Shown here piece after piece: positions 1-8,455 of a stretch of 34,872 nt of DNA (position 1 is its first letter; every line of letters starts with the position of its first letter). The notes under the pieces are model-generated. The model worked only from the letters and a program-made list of their open reading frames with translations, ran no database searches and was not told the origin of the DNA. Both the position numbers and the translations under genes were made by a program. Where the stretch lies: the NCBI GenBank assembly GCA_964534845.1, contig CAZHPV010000024.1:1-34872 (forward strand), read 5' to 3'. The DNA comes from CALCKU01 sp964534845 (GTDB lineage: Bacteria > Pseudomonadota > Alphaproteobacteria > Caulobacterales > Maricaulaceae).

Positions 1-81
1 CAATATATAGTATGTGTGTTTTTTCGCTAAATCTCAGGCAGATTTAACGATACGGGACCGTTTTGGGAGGTTGAGGGGTTT

Positions 82-594
82 ATGGCTTGGACAGAAGACA
101 GAGTTGAGATTCTAACGAAATTATGGGCAGAAGGCTTAAGTGCCAGCCAGATTGCCAAAAAGCTTGGCGGTGTAACCCGCAATGCTGTGATTGGTAAGGT
201 TCATCGTCTGGGTTTATCGGGGCGGGCGACACCGTCGCGTCCGCGTAAAGCCACATCAAAGTCGTCAACGCCGCGTATGCGTAAAACCTCTGCGCCTTCG
301 GCCCCGCGTGCGCCGCGTCAGGTTGTGGCCGCCGCCGCGCCGCCGCCGCCGCTTGAGGCCAAGCCATTACCAACTGGCGAATATGCTACAATACTGACGA
401 TACGCGACCATATGTGTAAATGGCCTATTGGCGATCCGTCGAGTTCAGAATTTCGCTTTTGCGGCAGGCGCGTAAAAGAAAGTGAGCCTTATTGTGAGGC
501 CCATTGTTCTGTTGCTTATCAACCCAGCCGGCGCCGGGGGCTTTCGACCACGAAGGCTATTCCTTATGATCCCAATAAGCGCCTTTTGAAATAG
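82..594 (+). CDS. gcrA: GcrA cell cycle regulator
   Basis: A 170-residue GcrA-family protein. In Caulobacter, GcrA is a sigma-70-associated transcription factor that activates cell-cycle genes whose promoters carry GANTC sites methylated by CcrM. The N-terminal helix-turn-helix opens MAWTEDRVEILTKLW and continues through the ASQIAKKLGGVTRNAVIGKV segment (about residues 1-45). A basic, Ala/Pro-rich linker spans roughly 50-105. The conserved C-terminal module (about 108-170) has the Cys residues of MCKWPIGDP, FRFCGRR and YCEAH and ends in a YDPNKRLLK-like tail. Length matches the family. The ATG follows G-rich Shine-Dalgarno sequence (GGGAGG at 65-70, GAGGGG at 73-78). A GATTC site lies at 108-112, inside the first codons. 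A terminator follows at 625-651. Assignment by sequence pattern is secure; its regulatory targets here are inferred. Confidence 0.96.
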   Translation: MAWTEDRVEILTKLWAEGLSASQIAKKLGGVTRNAVIGKVHRLGLSGRATPSRPRKATSKSSTPRMRKTSAPSAPRAPRQVVAAAAPPPPLEAKPLPTGEYATILTIRDHMCKWPIGDPSSSEFRFCGRRVKESEPYCEAHCSVAYQPSRRRGLSTTKAIPYDPNKRLLK

Positions 595-624
595 GGTTAT
601 ATTTCAAATCACAGATAGTTTACG

Positions 625-651
625 AACGGGTCTGAAAATCAGGCCCGTTTT
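625..651 (+). terminator. Rho-independent terminator after gcrA
   Basis: An 11-bp stem with one G-U pair (AACGGGTCTGA against TCAGGCCCGTT, loop AAA) is followed by a short T run, 31 bases after the gcrA stop. It should separate gcrA from the downstream gamma-glutamyltransferase gene. Confidence 0.8.
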
Positions 652-673
652 GACTTCACCTCATTACAAAAAT

Positions 674-724
674 CCATATGGTGGGCGCAGACAATCAATG
701 CGGGTTTAGCTATTGTCCATATGG
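674..724. repeat. Paired CCATATGG palindromes upstream of ggt
   Basis: The 8-bp palindrome CCATATGG occurs at 674-681 and again at 717-724, 43 bp apart, both inside TCCATATGG. The second copy overlaps the Shine-Dalgarno region of the gamma-glutamyltransferase gene. This could be a pair of operator half-sites, but chance is not excluded. Confidence 0.3.
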
Positions 725-732
725 GAGATTTT

Positions 733-2499
733 ATGAAAGTCCTTAAAAGCCTACTATGCAGCATTGCGATTTTGAGTGGGGCCTGCACGCAAAATTCGGA
801 TCAGGTAGAGGGCGCGATCAACACTGAGCAAATACAGCGCTCCAGCGTACAAATGGGCATTACGCCTTTGACTGACACAGGCATGGTGGTTGCTGCCAAT
901 CCACATGCGACGCAGGCAGGCATCCAAATATTGGAGGCCGGAGGTTCGGCGATAGATGCTGCTATTGCGGTGCAAACCGTTTTGGGGCTTGTGGAGCCGC
1001 AGAGCTCTGGCTTGGGCGGCGGAGCCTTTATGGTAGTATATGACGGCCAGACGGGGGATGTCTGGAGTTATGATGGGCGCGAGGAAGCGCCTTCCGATAT
1101 AAGTTCCAATCTGTTCCTTGATGATGAGGGTAATCCCGTCCGCCGTTTTCCGGCTGTAGCCTCTGGTAAATCGACTGGCACGCCCGGGGCGATAGTGATG
1201 TTGTATAGGGCTCATGAGGATTACGGAAAATTGCCGTGGGAATCGCTTATGGTCCCGGCGACCGCGCTGGCCGAGGACGGTTTTGCTATCAGCCCGCGCA
1301 TGGCGAATTTGATGAAACGCATGGGCAATTTTTTTCTAAAGGATAATCCCGCCGCTTTTGATTATTTTTTTACAGGCGAAACAGACACCGAAGGAAAATT
1401 CATTACCCATCCGGTAGGCTTCGTCCGGGATAATCCGGACTATGCCGAAAGCTTAAAGGCGATTGGGCAAAATCCGCGAGCTTTATTGGAAGGCCCACTG
1501 GGTGAAAAAATTGTGCAGGCGGTAGCCCAGCCCCCGCGCGGGGGTAGTCTGAGCCTAGCCGATATGGCGCGCTACCAACCCATAAAAACGGCGGGTCTGT
1601 GCTCGCCTTACCGTGAGTATACCATATGCGGCGCGCAGCCGCCTGCCAGTGGCGGTGTGGCTGTGCAAGCCATTATGGGTATTCTGTCCAATTTTGATAT
1701 GTCTGCGATGAACCAGACCCAAGAAGGCTGGCACCATTTCGCCGAGGCAAGCTTTCTGGCCTATGCGGACCGGGACAAATATGTTGCTGACCCCAGATTC
1801 GTTACAGTGCCGGTAAAAGCAATGCTGGATCCTGACTATTTACGTGAGCGGGCAGGTCTGATTTCAACGGACAAGGCGATAGAAGACGTAAAAGCCGGTG
1901 CGCTAGGTCCTGCCGGTAAGGATGCAACACCGGATAATCCCGGAACCTCGCATTTTTCCGTCATCGATAAAAATGGTCTGGTGGTCTCTCTTACCACAAC
2001 AGTAGAGGCCCCCTTTGGCTCTCAGCGTATGACTGGCGGCTTTATGCTCAATAATCAGCTCACGGATTTTTCTTTCACCACAGTGGATGAAGACGGCTTG
2101 CCTATTGCCAATGCCCCTGCACCGGGTAAGCGACCACGCTCCAGCATGTCGCCGACAATTATATTTGATAAGGACGGAGAGTTTTTGTTTTCAACCGGCT
2201 CGCCGGGTGGAAATTCCATTATTGCCTATACAGCAAAAACCATTATCGGCATTCTCGATTGGGGCCTTACACCTCAAGAGGCTATCGAACTTCCCAATTT
2301 CATTGCGCGCAATAAATCTATTCGTCTGGAAGAAAAGGGGATGGATGAGGACATAATTACAGGTCTTGAGGCGTTGGGGCACAAAATTGTGCGCTCAAAG
2401 GGTGAGATAAGCGGGCTGCATATTATTTACCGCGATAAATCCGGCGCACTCAGTGCAGGGGTGGACCCGCGCCGTGAAGGCACGGCCCAAACCTATTAA
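733..2499 (+). CDS. ggt: Gamma-glutamyltransferase, predicted lipoprotein
   Basis: Gamma-glutamyltranspeptidase (588 residues), an N-terminal-nucleophile hydrolase that cleaves or transfers the gamma-glutamyl group of glutathione and self-processes into two subunits. I start it at ATG 733, not the in-frame ATG 721, because GGGAG (723-727) sits five bases before 733. That gives the signal peptide MKVLKSLLCSIAILSGAC, with a lipobox-like LSGAC, so a lipid-anchored periplasmic or outer-membrane enzyme is likely. The processing site and catalytic Thr lie in NPGTSHFSVID (Thr405 from this start). The small subunit has the family's PRSSMSPTI and GSPGGNSII segments, and the large subunit has SSGLGGGAFM near residues 91-100. 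Length is normal. It ends 14 bases from the convergent PodJ-like gene, with no clear terminator between them. Confidence 0.93.
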   Translation: MKVLKSLLCSIAILSGACTQNSDQVEGAINTEQIQRSSVQMGITPLTDTGMVVAANPHATQAGIQILEAGGSAIDAAIAVQTVLGLVEPQSSGLGGGAFMVVYDGQTGDVWSYDGREEAPSDISSNLFLDDEGNPVRRFPAVASGKSTGTPGAIVMLYRAHEDYGKLPWESLMVPATALAEDGFAISPRMANLMKRMGNFFLKDNPAAFDYFFTGETDTEGKFITHPVGFVRDNPDYAESLKAIGQNPRALLEGPLGEKIVQAVAQPPRGGSLSLADMARYQPIKTAGLCSPYREYTICGAQPPASGGVAVQAIMGILSNFDMSAMNQTQEGWHHFAEASFLAYADRDKYVADPRFVTVPVKAMLDPDYLRERAGLISTDKAIEDVKAGALGPAGKDATPDNPGTSHFSVIDKNGLVVSLTTTVEAPFGSQRMTGGFMLNNQLTDFSFTTVDEDGLPIANAPAPGKRPRSSMSPTIIFDKDGEFLFSTGSPGGNSIIAYTAKTIIGILDWGLTPQEAIELPNFIARNKSIRLEEKGMDEDIITGLEALGHKIVRSKGEISGLHIIYRDKSGALSAGVDPRREGTAQTY

Positions 2500-2513
2500 T
2501 CCAGACTTATGAG

Positions 2514-5500
2514 TTAGACGCCGGCAGCCAATGATAGGCGGTCTACCAGCTCGGCATTGATACGGCCTGTTTCCGGCAGGCCGTTTGCCCGCTCGAAGCT
2601 TATAATAGCGGCGCGCGTTTTCGGACCAACGGAGCCGTCTGCACCGCCTGCGTCATATCCTAATTGACCCAATAGCGTTTGTGCCTGCTTGATTTGATCG
2701 ACTTGTTCTGTGTTAGGCGCCTCATCATTGGTTGCCCAAGCAACATTACGGAAAATGCCATTAGCTGTTTCGTCAATTTTAAGCGGTTTAAAACTGGCAG
2801 CCCGCTTATCAGCGGCTATTTTTGTTTCTTCAGTCAGCTTGCCACCAAGGATAGGCAAGCGTTGGCGGGCTAATTGATCTCCGTGGGACGCTGCAATAGC
2901 GTACCAGATATAGGCTTCGGAAATATCCTGCGGTAGACCTTGACCGGATTCAAATAAAACACCCAGATTAAATTGGGAATCAACAACACCGCGCTTGGCG
3001 GCTTTTTCAAACCAAGAGGCTGCCGTTTCCATTTGCGTCTCTACCCCGCCCCGTCCTTCGGCATAATAAAGGGCTAAGTCATGCATTGCGATACGGTTGC
3101 CATTTCGCGCGGCCCGCTGGGTAAGCGTTAGGGCTGTTTCAAGGTCTTGCTCAACCCCTTCGCCCACCTCATAGAGCTTTGCTAGCCTATACTGGGCGGC
3201 GGGTTGGTTTTTATCAGACGCGGCCCGAATAAGGCGCACGGCCTCATCTGTGCGTCCTGATTGCAGATAGGATAACCCAAGCTGGAATTGGGCGACGGGG
3301 TCACCCGTATTTGCGGCGGCTTTTAAGGAATTTGCTTTTTCTGATGAGGGTTCAAGGCGCGGTGCCGTATTGTCCTGATATTGACCTATGGGCTCGGATG
3401 TTTGAATTTCTACATTGGCGGATTTAGCAATTTGAGCCGTATTTTGTCCGAATACTAATGGCTGAGCGGAACTCGTGCTATCGGAACTTGCAACTAATTG
3501 ATCCGTTTTTGTCTGATAACCCAAATAGGCCCGGCTACCTAAAAAGCCAATGGCAGCGACACCCACCGCCAGGGCTGCATAACGCTTTGTTTGCGGCGTC
3601 AGATTAGGTATTTTAAGCGGAAGGGCGGATTTTTCTTTTTTTGATTCAAAATTAGCCGGGCGTGATGAACCAAGATCTTGGCCATCATTTTCGGCATAGG
3701 CAGGATCGGCATAGGGGAGGTCTTCATGGCTCAAGCCGTCGATAAGACCCTCAATTTCCGGCACTGCTGCGTTTGATAGGCTTGGGGTTTGCTCAGGACT
3801 AGCTTGCTCAGGCGTGGCTTGAAAAGGCGGCGGGCTAACGTCTTGCGGCGTCTTTAAATTTTCTGGAACTGCGCGGTCTGCAAGATAGGGATTATCCAGA
3901 GGATTACTTATTTGCGGTAAGCCAGTCGGGTTTTCCGGTGTAGTATAGGCTGCGGGTTCGGAGGCAGCGGGCGGGGTCGCGGCGGGTTTTTGATAAGCCT
4001 GCGGATCAAATTCAAAAGGTTCCCCTGAACTTTGTAGGACGGGTGCGGGTGGGTCTTGAGAGTGCGGTTGAGCCTGCGTAACCGGTGCTTCTGCTATAGG
4101 CGCATGGGCAATAGGGGCGTGTATAGGATCAAGTTGGGGTACTGTATCTTGTATTAAATCAGCGTAGGGGTTTTTCGCACTACTACCCTGCGTCTCGGGC
4201 TCTACAAATTGCGTAAAGGCGTCTTCAGGTATGATTTGATCTACAACGACAGAGGGGCTTATGGCGGCGGCGGCGCTCTGGCTGGCATGACTAGCCGTTG
4301 GAAAAATGGAAGGCGGCGTATCCCCTTGGCGACCACCAATAGCGCTCAACGGGCTTGCGGCGTCTAAAGGCTTTTCTACTTTAGCGTCAGGGAATAGGGC
4401 CTGTACGGACTTATTATAAGGATTTTCACTGATCTGCGTTTCGCTCGAGACGGGTTCAATGCTTGGCCCGGATTTTGATAAGGCAGTTTGTAAGCCATAT
4501 TCCAGACTTTCTATACGGGTTTTAAGGGTAGAAATTACCCGTTCATTTTCCGCGTCATGTGTCCGCTGGTCTGTTTCCAGACTTTCAATGCGTTGTTCGA
4601 GAACGCGTCTTTGTAACTCGGTATCCGCACTATCACTTACGCTAAGTGTCGCCAGCTTGTCCTCGACATTTTTTGTTAAACTATCTGAGCGGTCTTTTAA
4701 TTCTTTTGTTAAAAGCGCGACCCTCTCACCAATAGATCTAAAGGCATCAGCACTTTGGGTCTCAACCTGCTCGATTTTACTCCCAAGCGTATTTTGGGAG
4801 GCTTCAAGCGCTTGGCGCAATGCGCCTGTGTCTTCTTTAATGAGGGCCGTCTCTTGCTTTATTTTCAAGGTCTCATGTCGCTGTTCTTCAGCTTGGGCCT
4901 TTAATTGAGCGTCAACGGCTTGGGCAATTGCGGCGATATGGCGATTGATCTTGGCTAAGGCTTTATTCTGGGCGTCTTGCGCTTGGTCCAAATGGGTTTG
5001 GGCGTGTATCAGCGCATCCTCAATCCGGTTTTGGGAAGAGGATTCAAGCGCGATTTGCAGATCATCCCGTATAGAGCTTTGTGCTTTTTGCACCATATGC
5101 GTCATTTTATATGAGAGATCGTCAAGACGCCGCGTTAAGGCCTTATCATCAATACCGGCCTCTGCCCCCAGATTATTACGGAGGGTGTTAAAGGCCGTTT
5201 CCACGGATTTCACATTTTTACGGGTCGTTGTATTGGCCCGTTTTAGCCGTGTTTCTAAATTTAAGACGTGCGAATATAAGTCCTTAAGTGTCCGTGGCTC
5301 GGCCTTAGACTTAGTTGGGGCTTTAATTGGAGTCTTAGTTTTTGTGGGGGCTTTATTTGCAGGTTTAATCGTCGGTGCGGGCTTATTTAACCTTACCGCT
5401 TTGCGTGGTGTTGCGGCCGGGGTTTTTACGGGTGATTTTTTAAGGGCTGAAGGTTTAACCTTTGTCCTTGTTTTCGCTTTTGCCGCAGTCTTGGCTTTTG

Positions 5501-5810
5501 CTACAGTCTTGGGTTTTGCCGCAGTCTTTGCTTTAGCCGCAGTCTTGGCTTTAGCCGCAGTCTTGGCTTTAGGGAGTGTTTTGACAGGCTTCACAGCTGG
5601 TGCGGTTTTTTTCCGTCCCGTTTTTTTGGCTTCTACACGATTTGTCGGTTTTTTCGAGACTGTGGATTGCGGGAGATTTTGGGGTTTTGTAACGCTTTTA
5701 GGCTTTTTAGCACGCTTATTAAGGCTTTGGGGCTTTTTAACGCTCTGTAGTTTTCGAGCGCTCTGGGCCTTTAACCTTTTTGAGACAGGGCTGTGCGTAG
5801 ATTTGGCCAT
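2514..5810 (-). CDS. PodJ-like polar localization factor (coiled coil, TM, Sel1 repeats, peptidoglycan-binding domain)
   Basis: A 1098-residue protein. In order from the N terminus: a very basic Lys/Ala/Thr/Pro region (about 1-175) resembling histone H1 tails; a long predicted coiled coil (about 175-445); a Pro/Gln/acidic linker (about 445-735); one transmembrane segment (about 742-760, YAALAVGVAAIGFLGSRAYL); Sel1-type repeats (about 833-985, motifs such as AQYRLAKLYEVGEGV and AASWFEKAAKRG); and a C-terminal peptidoglycan-binding domain (about 1043-1095, GQLGYDAGGADGSVGPKT). This is the domain order of PodJ, the Caulobacter polar organizer, with cytoplasmic coils and a periplasmic C-terminal part. 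I prefer ATG 5810 over 5834 because GAGGG precedes 5810 by five bases. Upstream lie a CtrA-type site (5884-5898) and a GATTC (5854-5858). The H1-like head is larger than I expect for PodJ. CDS is certain; PodJ orthology is moderately so. Confidence 0.85.
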   Translation of the reverse strand: MAKSTHSPVSKRLKAQSARKLQSVKKPQSLNKRAKKPKSVTKPQNLPQSTVSKKPTNRVEAKKTGRKKTAPAVKPVKTLPKAKTAAKAKTAAKAKTAAKPKTVAKAKTAAKAKTRTKVKPSALKKSPVKTPAATPRKAVRLNKPAPTIKPANKAPTKTKTPIKAPTKSKAEPRTLKDLYSHVLNLETRLKRANTTTRKNVKSVETAFNTLRNNLGAEAGIDDKALTRRLDDLSYKMTHMVQKAQSSIRDDLQIALESSSQNRIEDALIHAQTHLDQAQDAQNKALAKINRHIAAIAQAVDAQLKAQAEEQRHETLKIKQETALIKEDTGALRQALEASQNTLGSKIEQVETQSADAFRSIGERVALLTKELKDRSDSLTKNVEDKLATLSVSDSADTELQRRVLEQRIESLETDQRTHDAENERVISTLKTRIESLEYGLQTALSKSGPSIEPVSSETQISENPYNKSVQALFPDAKVEKPLDAASPLSAIGGRQGDTPPSIFPTASHASQSAAAAISPSVVVDQIIPEDAFTQFVEPETQGSSAKNPYADLIQDTVPQLDPIHAPIAHAPIAEAPVTQAQPHSQDPPAPVLQSSGEPFEFDPQAYQKPAATPPAASEPAAYTTPENPTGLPQISNPLDNPYLADRAVPENLKTPQDVSPPPFQATPEQASPEQTPSLSNAAVPEIEGLIDGLSHEDLPYADPAYAENDGQDLGSSRPANFESKKEKSALPLKIPNLTPQTKRYAALAVGVAAIGFLGSRAYLGYQTKTDQLVASSDSTSSAQPLVFGQNTAQIAKSANVEIQTSEPIGQYQDNTAPRLEPSSEKANSLKAAANTGDPVAQFQLGLSYLQSGRTDEAVRLIRAASDKNQPAAQYRLAKLYEVGEGVEQDLETALTLTQRAARNGNRIAMHDLALYYAEGRGGVETQMETAASWFEKAAKRGVVDSQFNLGVLFESGQGLPQDISEAYIWYAIAASHGDQLARQRLPILGGKLTEETKIAADKRAASFKPLKIDETANGIFRNVAWATNDEAPNTEQVDQIKQAQTLLGQLGYDAGGADGSVGPKTRAAIISFERANGLPETGRINAELVDRLSLAAGV
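5482..5571. repeat. Five 18-bp tandem repeats in the Lys/Ala-rich head of the PodJ-like gene
   Basis: Five head-to-tail 18-bp units related to GCCGCAGTCTTGGCTTTA (plus strand). The last two (5536-5553 and 5554-5571) are identical. On the coding strand each encodes a six-residue unit of the AKTAAK type. Because 18 is a multiple of three, copy-number change would stay in frame. Confidence 0.9.
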
Positions 5811-5853
5811 GCTTTCCCTCAAAATTCCTATCATAGCGGCGAAAATCGCAAGT

Positions 5854-5858
5854 GATTC
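5854..5858. promoter_or_regulatory. GANTC (CcrM/GcrA-type) site upstream of the PodJ-like gene
   Basis: GATTC lies 44 bases upstream of the chosen start of the PodJ-like gene. In Caulobacter, CcrM methylates GANTC and GcrA activates promoters carrying methylated sites. One 5-bp site is weak evidence alone, but a CtrA-type site lies 26 bp away. Confidence 0.45.
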
Positions 5859-5883
5859 ACCTTAGGTTTGTCTGATTTTGTGG

Positions 5884-5898
5884 TTAATGACCCGTTAA
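5884..5898. promoter_or_regulatory. CtrA-binding motif TTAA-N7-TTAA
   Basis: A perfect TTAA-TGACCCG-TTAA, the canonical full CtrA site, followed by another TTAA at 5903-5906. It lies 74-88 bases upstream of the PodJ-like start and about 190 bases from the divergent MerR gene, so the PodJ-like promoter is the likelier target. Confidence 0.6.
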
Positions 5899-6055
5899 CT
5901 TGTTAACCTTTTGTCCAAAAATTAACGTTTAGACTGTGTTTTTTAGGCAAAATACCAGCCTGCTAGCCAAGATATTCTCAAAACCTTACTTCTGCGACGG
6001 GCCAGCGGTCAAAAGCCTTAGAGAGCAGTAAAGCGGGATAATATTCTCTCTTTTG

Positions 6056-6071
6056 TTGACGTTAACGTAAA
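6056..6071. promoter_or_regulatory. Candidate MerR operator (TTGACGTTAACGTAAA dyad)
   Basis: A 16-bp near-perfect dyad centred on the perfect palindrome ACGTTAACGT (6059-6068), with a further ACGTAA half-site at 6071-6076, ending 15-20 bases before the MerR gene start. Dyads of this kind are expected for a MerR regulator controlling its own promoter and the downstream acyl-CoA operon. From memory it resembles sites described for LiuR-like regulators; I could not check this. Confidence 0.5.
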
Positions 6072-6090
6072 CGTAAGGCATAAAACTCCC

Positions 6091-6651
6091 ATGAAAGATT
6101 TAACGCCGACAATAGCCGAAAATTCCAATGGCAAGTCCGAGTGGGGTATACGGGAATTTGCTGATTTCTTTGATATCACCCCGCGCGCCGTACGGTTTTA
6201 TGAGCATAAGGGGCTGCTAAATCCGGAACGTCGCGGGACAACACGTATCTTTCGACCTATTGATCATATCCGTTTGTCAAAAATATTACGGGCTAAACGT
6301 CTGGGATTTAGTTTGAGCGATATTAAAGAAGTTCTGGAAGTAACAGACGGGCTTATTTTTGATCGCTCAGAGCTGAGCCGTCGAAAATCCAATTTCGAGA
6401 CGGTTATTCGGGCATTGAACCGGCGTCGTGAAGATATTGATATTCTGACACGGGATATGACAGAAATTTGCAATGTCATTTCTGAAACGTATATACAAAC
6501 CCCCGAAATCGGAGGCTTGTCGAACCTAGCCAGCCAATATGAAGCTATTTTTCTTCAAACCCTCGACGATGATTTTAACCCGGATGCACCGGACCCTATA
6601 GACACCCCTAATATTAACACCCGAAAGGAGCTTGATCATGCCAAGTTATGA
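6091..6651 (+). CDS. MerR-family transcriptional regulator of the acyl-CoA operon
   Basis: A 186-residue MerR-type regulator. The winged helix-turn-helix covers about residues 18-85 (WGIREFADFFDITPRAVRFY, then RGTTRIFRP and LRAKRLGFSLSDIKEVLEV), followed by a coiled dimerization helix (about 95-135). There is no Cys-rich metal site, which argues against a metal or thiol sensor and for an acyl-CoA or other organic effector. Its last 14 bases overlap the acyl-CoA dehydrogenase gene, so regulator and operon are translationally coupled. A dyad at 6056-6071 suggests autoregulation. The Shine-Dalgarno is weak. MerR regulators beside acyl-CoA dehydrogenase genes (LiuR type) control fatty-acid or branched-chain amino-acid breakdown; the effector here is unknown. 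Confidence 0.92.
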   Translation: MKDLTPTIAENSNGKSEWGIREFADFFDITPRAVRFYEHKGLLNPERRGTTRIFRPIDHIRLSKILRAKRLGFSLSDIKEVLEVTDGLIFDRSELSRRKSNFETVIRALNRRREDIDILTRDMTEICNVISETYIQTPEIGGLSNLASQYEAIFLQTLDDDFNPDAPDPIDTPNINTRKELDHAKL

Positions 6652-8428
6652 CGCCCCCCTACGAGACATGAAATTTGTCATGCAAGAGATGTTGAATGTC
6701 GGACAATTGACACAATATGAAAGATTTTCCGAAGCCGATACCGATACGCTCGACGCAATTTTGGAGCAAAGCGCGAAATTTTCCTCAGAAGTTTTGACCC
6801 CGTTAAACGTCGTGGGCGATCTGGAGGGATGTAAGCGCCATAAAGACGGCAGCGTAACGACGCCCACCGGATTTAAAGAAGCGTATGAACAAGTGGTCGA
6901 AGGCGGCATGATGGCTCTGGCCCATAATCCCGAATATGGCGGTCTGGGCATGCCGGGTGTTTGGCACATAGCCGCAGGCGAAATGCAATCGGCTTCCAAT
7001 ATGGCTTTTGCTATGTATCCGGGGCTTACAAACGGAGCCGCGAAAGCGATCGAGATTGGCGGTTCGGAAGAGCAAAAACAGACCTATCTTACTAAAATGG
7101 TGTCCGGTGAGTGGACAGGCACTATGAACCTGACAGAACCGCATTGTGGTACGGATTTAGGTCTACTTAAGACCAAGGCTGTCCCGAATGCCGATGGGTC
7201 ATATAAAATTTCCGGCCAGAAGATTTTTATCTCGGCGGGCGAGCATGATATGGCCGACAATATTATCCATTTATGTCTGGCGCGTATTGAAGGCGCACCG
7301 CAGGGTGTTAAAGGTATTTCGCTCTTTATCGTACCGAAATTCAAACTCGATAAAGACAGTAATCCCGGCGAGCGCAATACCGTTACATGCGGTGCGATTG
7401 AGCATAAAATGGGCATTCACGGTAATTCGACTTGCGTTATGAATTTTGACGAAGCCGAAGGTTATCTCATCGGAGAAGAAAATAAGGGCTTACGGGTTAT
7501 GTTTGTGATGATGAACCGTGCCCGTCTTGACGTTGGCATGCAAGGTCTCGCCCAAAGCGAAGTGGCGTATCAGAACGCAGCCATTTATGCCAAAGACCGC
7601 CTGCAGGGCCGGTCATTAACAGGGCCTAAAAACGAAAAAGGGCCTGCTGATCCTCTCATTGTGCATCCTGATGTGCGGCGCATGTTGATGGAGACAAAGG
7701 CTTTCAATGAAGGTGCGCGCGCTCTGGTTTACTGGGCCGCTATGATGGAAGATCTCGAGCATGTCCATGAGGACGAAAAATTCCGCGAAAAATGTGATGA
7801 TTATCTCGGGCTCCTAACACCCGTCATCAAAGGCTACCTCACCGATATGGCGATGAAAACGACAATTGATTGTCAGCAAATTTTCGGCGGTCACGGCTTC
7901 ATCGAAGAATGGGGTATGAGCCAATTTGTGCGCGATACACGGATTGCCCTTATTTACGAAGGCGCAAACGGGGTTCAGGCCTTGGATCTTGTCGGGCGTA
8001 AACTTGCGCGCAAAGGCGGGCGGGCTCTCATGACCTATTCGGCTGAAATTGATGCCTTTTTGGCTGAGCACGGCGATAACGAAACATTGCCGGAATTTAT
8101 GGAAGGCTTAAAAGAGGCCAAGGACAAGCTGACCCAAGGCACGATGTGGTTGATGCAAAATGGCATGACAAATCCTGACAATGCCGGTGCCGGGTCTGTC
8201 GACTATATGCATATGATGGGTCTGGCCACTCTGGCCTATATGTGGGCGAAAATGGCGCTTACGGCTCAGGCGGCAATTGATGAAGGCTCTAATGATCCGT
8301 TTTATAAAAACAAGATTATTACCGGACGTTATTTCATGCTCCGCATGCTCCCCATGCTGGATGCGCATTTGCGGAAAATCAAAACTGGCGCCGAGCCTGT
8401 TATGGCGCTTGAAGCGGCCGCATTTTAG
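6638..8428 (+). CDS. Acyl-CoA dehydrogenase, long form with C-terminal extension domain
   Basis: A 596-residue FAD-dependent acyl-CoA dehydrogenase of the long subfamily that includes DmdC. It introduces the alpha-beta double bond into acyl-CoA. ATG 6638 is preceded by AAAGGAG (6624-6630) at a seven-base spacing; an upstream in-frame TTG at 6632 is less likely. FAD-domain motifs include GTMNLTEPHCGTDLG and the KISGQKIFIS strand. The catalytic Glu lies in IYEGANGVQ (Glu441), followed by ALDLVGRKLARKGGRAL. The last ~130 residues form the extra C-terminal domain of this subfamily. It is first in the structural operon and overlaps the MerR gene. Substrate cannot be told from sequence; long- or medium-chain acyl-CoA is as likely as a methylthio-acyl-CoA. 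Confidence 0.95.
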   Translation: MPSYDAPLRDMKFVMQEMLNVGQLTQYERFSEADTDTLDAILEQSAKFSSEVLTPLNVVGDLEGCKRHKDGSVTTPTGFKEAYEQVVEGGMMALAHNPEYGGLGMPGVWHIAAGEMQSASNMAFAMYPGLTNGAAKAIEIGGSEEQKQTYLTKMVSGEWTGTMNLTEPHCGTDLGLLKTKAVPNADGSYKISGQKIFISAGEHDMADNIIHLCLARIEGAPQGVKGISLFIVPKFKLDKDSNPGERNTVTCGAIEHKMGIHGNSTCVMNFDEAEGYLIGEENKGLRVMFVMMNRARLDVGMQGLAQSEVAYQNAAIYAKDRLQGRSLTGPKNEKGPADPLIVHPDVRRMLMETKAFNEGARALVYWAAMMEDLEHVHEDEKFREKCDDYLGLLTPVIKGYLTDMAMKTTIDCQQIFGGHGFIEEWGMSQFVRDTRIALIYEGANGVQALDLVGRKLARKGGRALMTYSAEIDAFLAEHGDNETLPEFMEGLKEAKDKLTQGTMWLMQNGMTNPDNAGAGSVDYMHMMGLATLAYMWAKMALTAQAAIDEGSNDPFYKNKIITGRYFMLRMLPMLDAHLRKIKTGAEPVMALEAAAF

Positions 8429-8455
8429 GTAAATTAAAAACAGAGAGATTAGGCT

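Noticed and set aside
5482..5571. Short tandem repeats that might suggest a CRISPR array.
   Set aside because: The 18-bp units are contiguous with no spacers and encode an in-frame Lys/Ala protein repeat.
4945..5865. A long plus-strand open frame (306 codons) opposite the PodJ-like gene.
   Set aside because: It is the antisense of the Lys/Ala repeat and coiled-coil coding region, with biased composition and no ribosome site. The minus-strand frame has clear domains.
6638..8428. The long acyl-CoA dehydrogenase as DmdC of DMSP demethylation.
   Set aside because: The subfamily matches, but no DmdA, DmdB or DmdD-like gene can be identified here. Paralogues of this length are common in alphaproteobacteria, so only the family is called.
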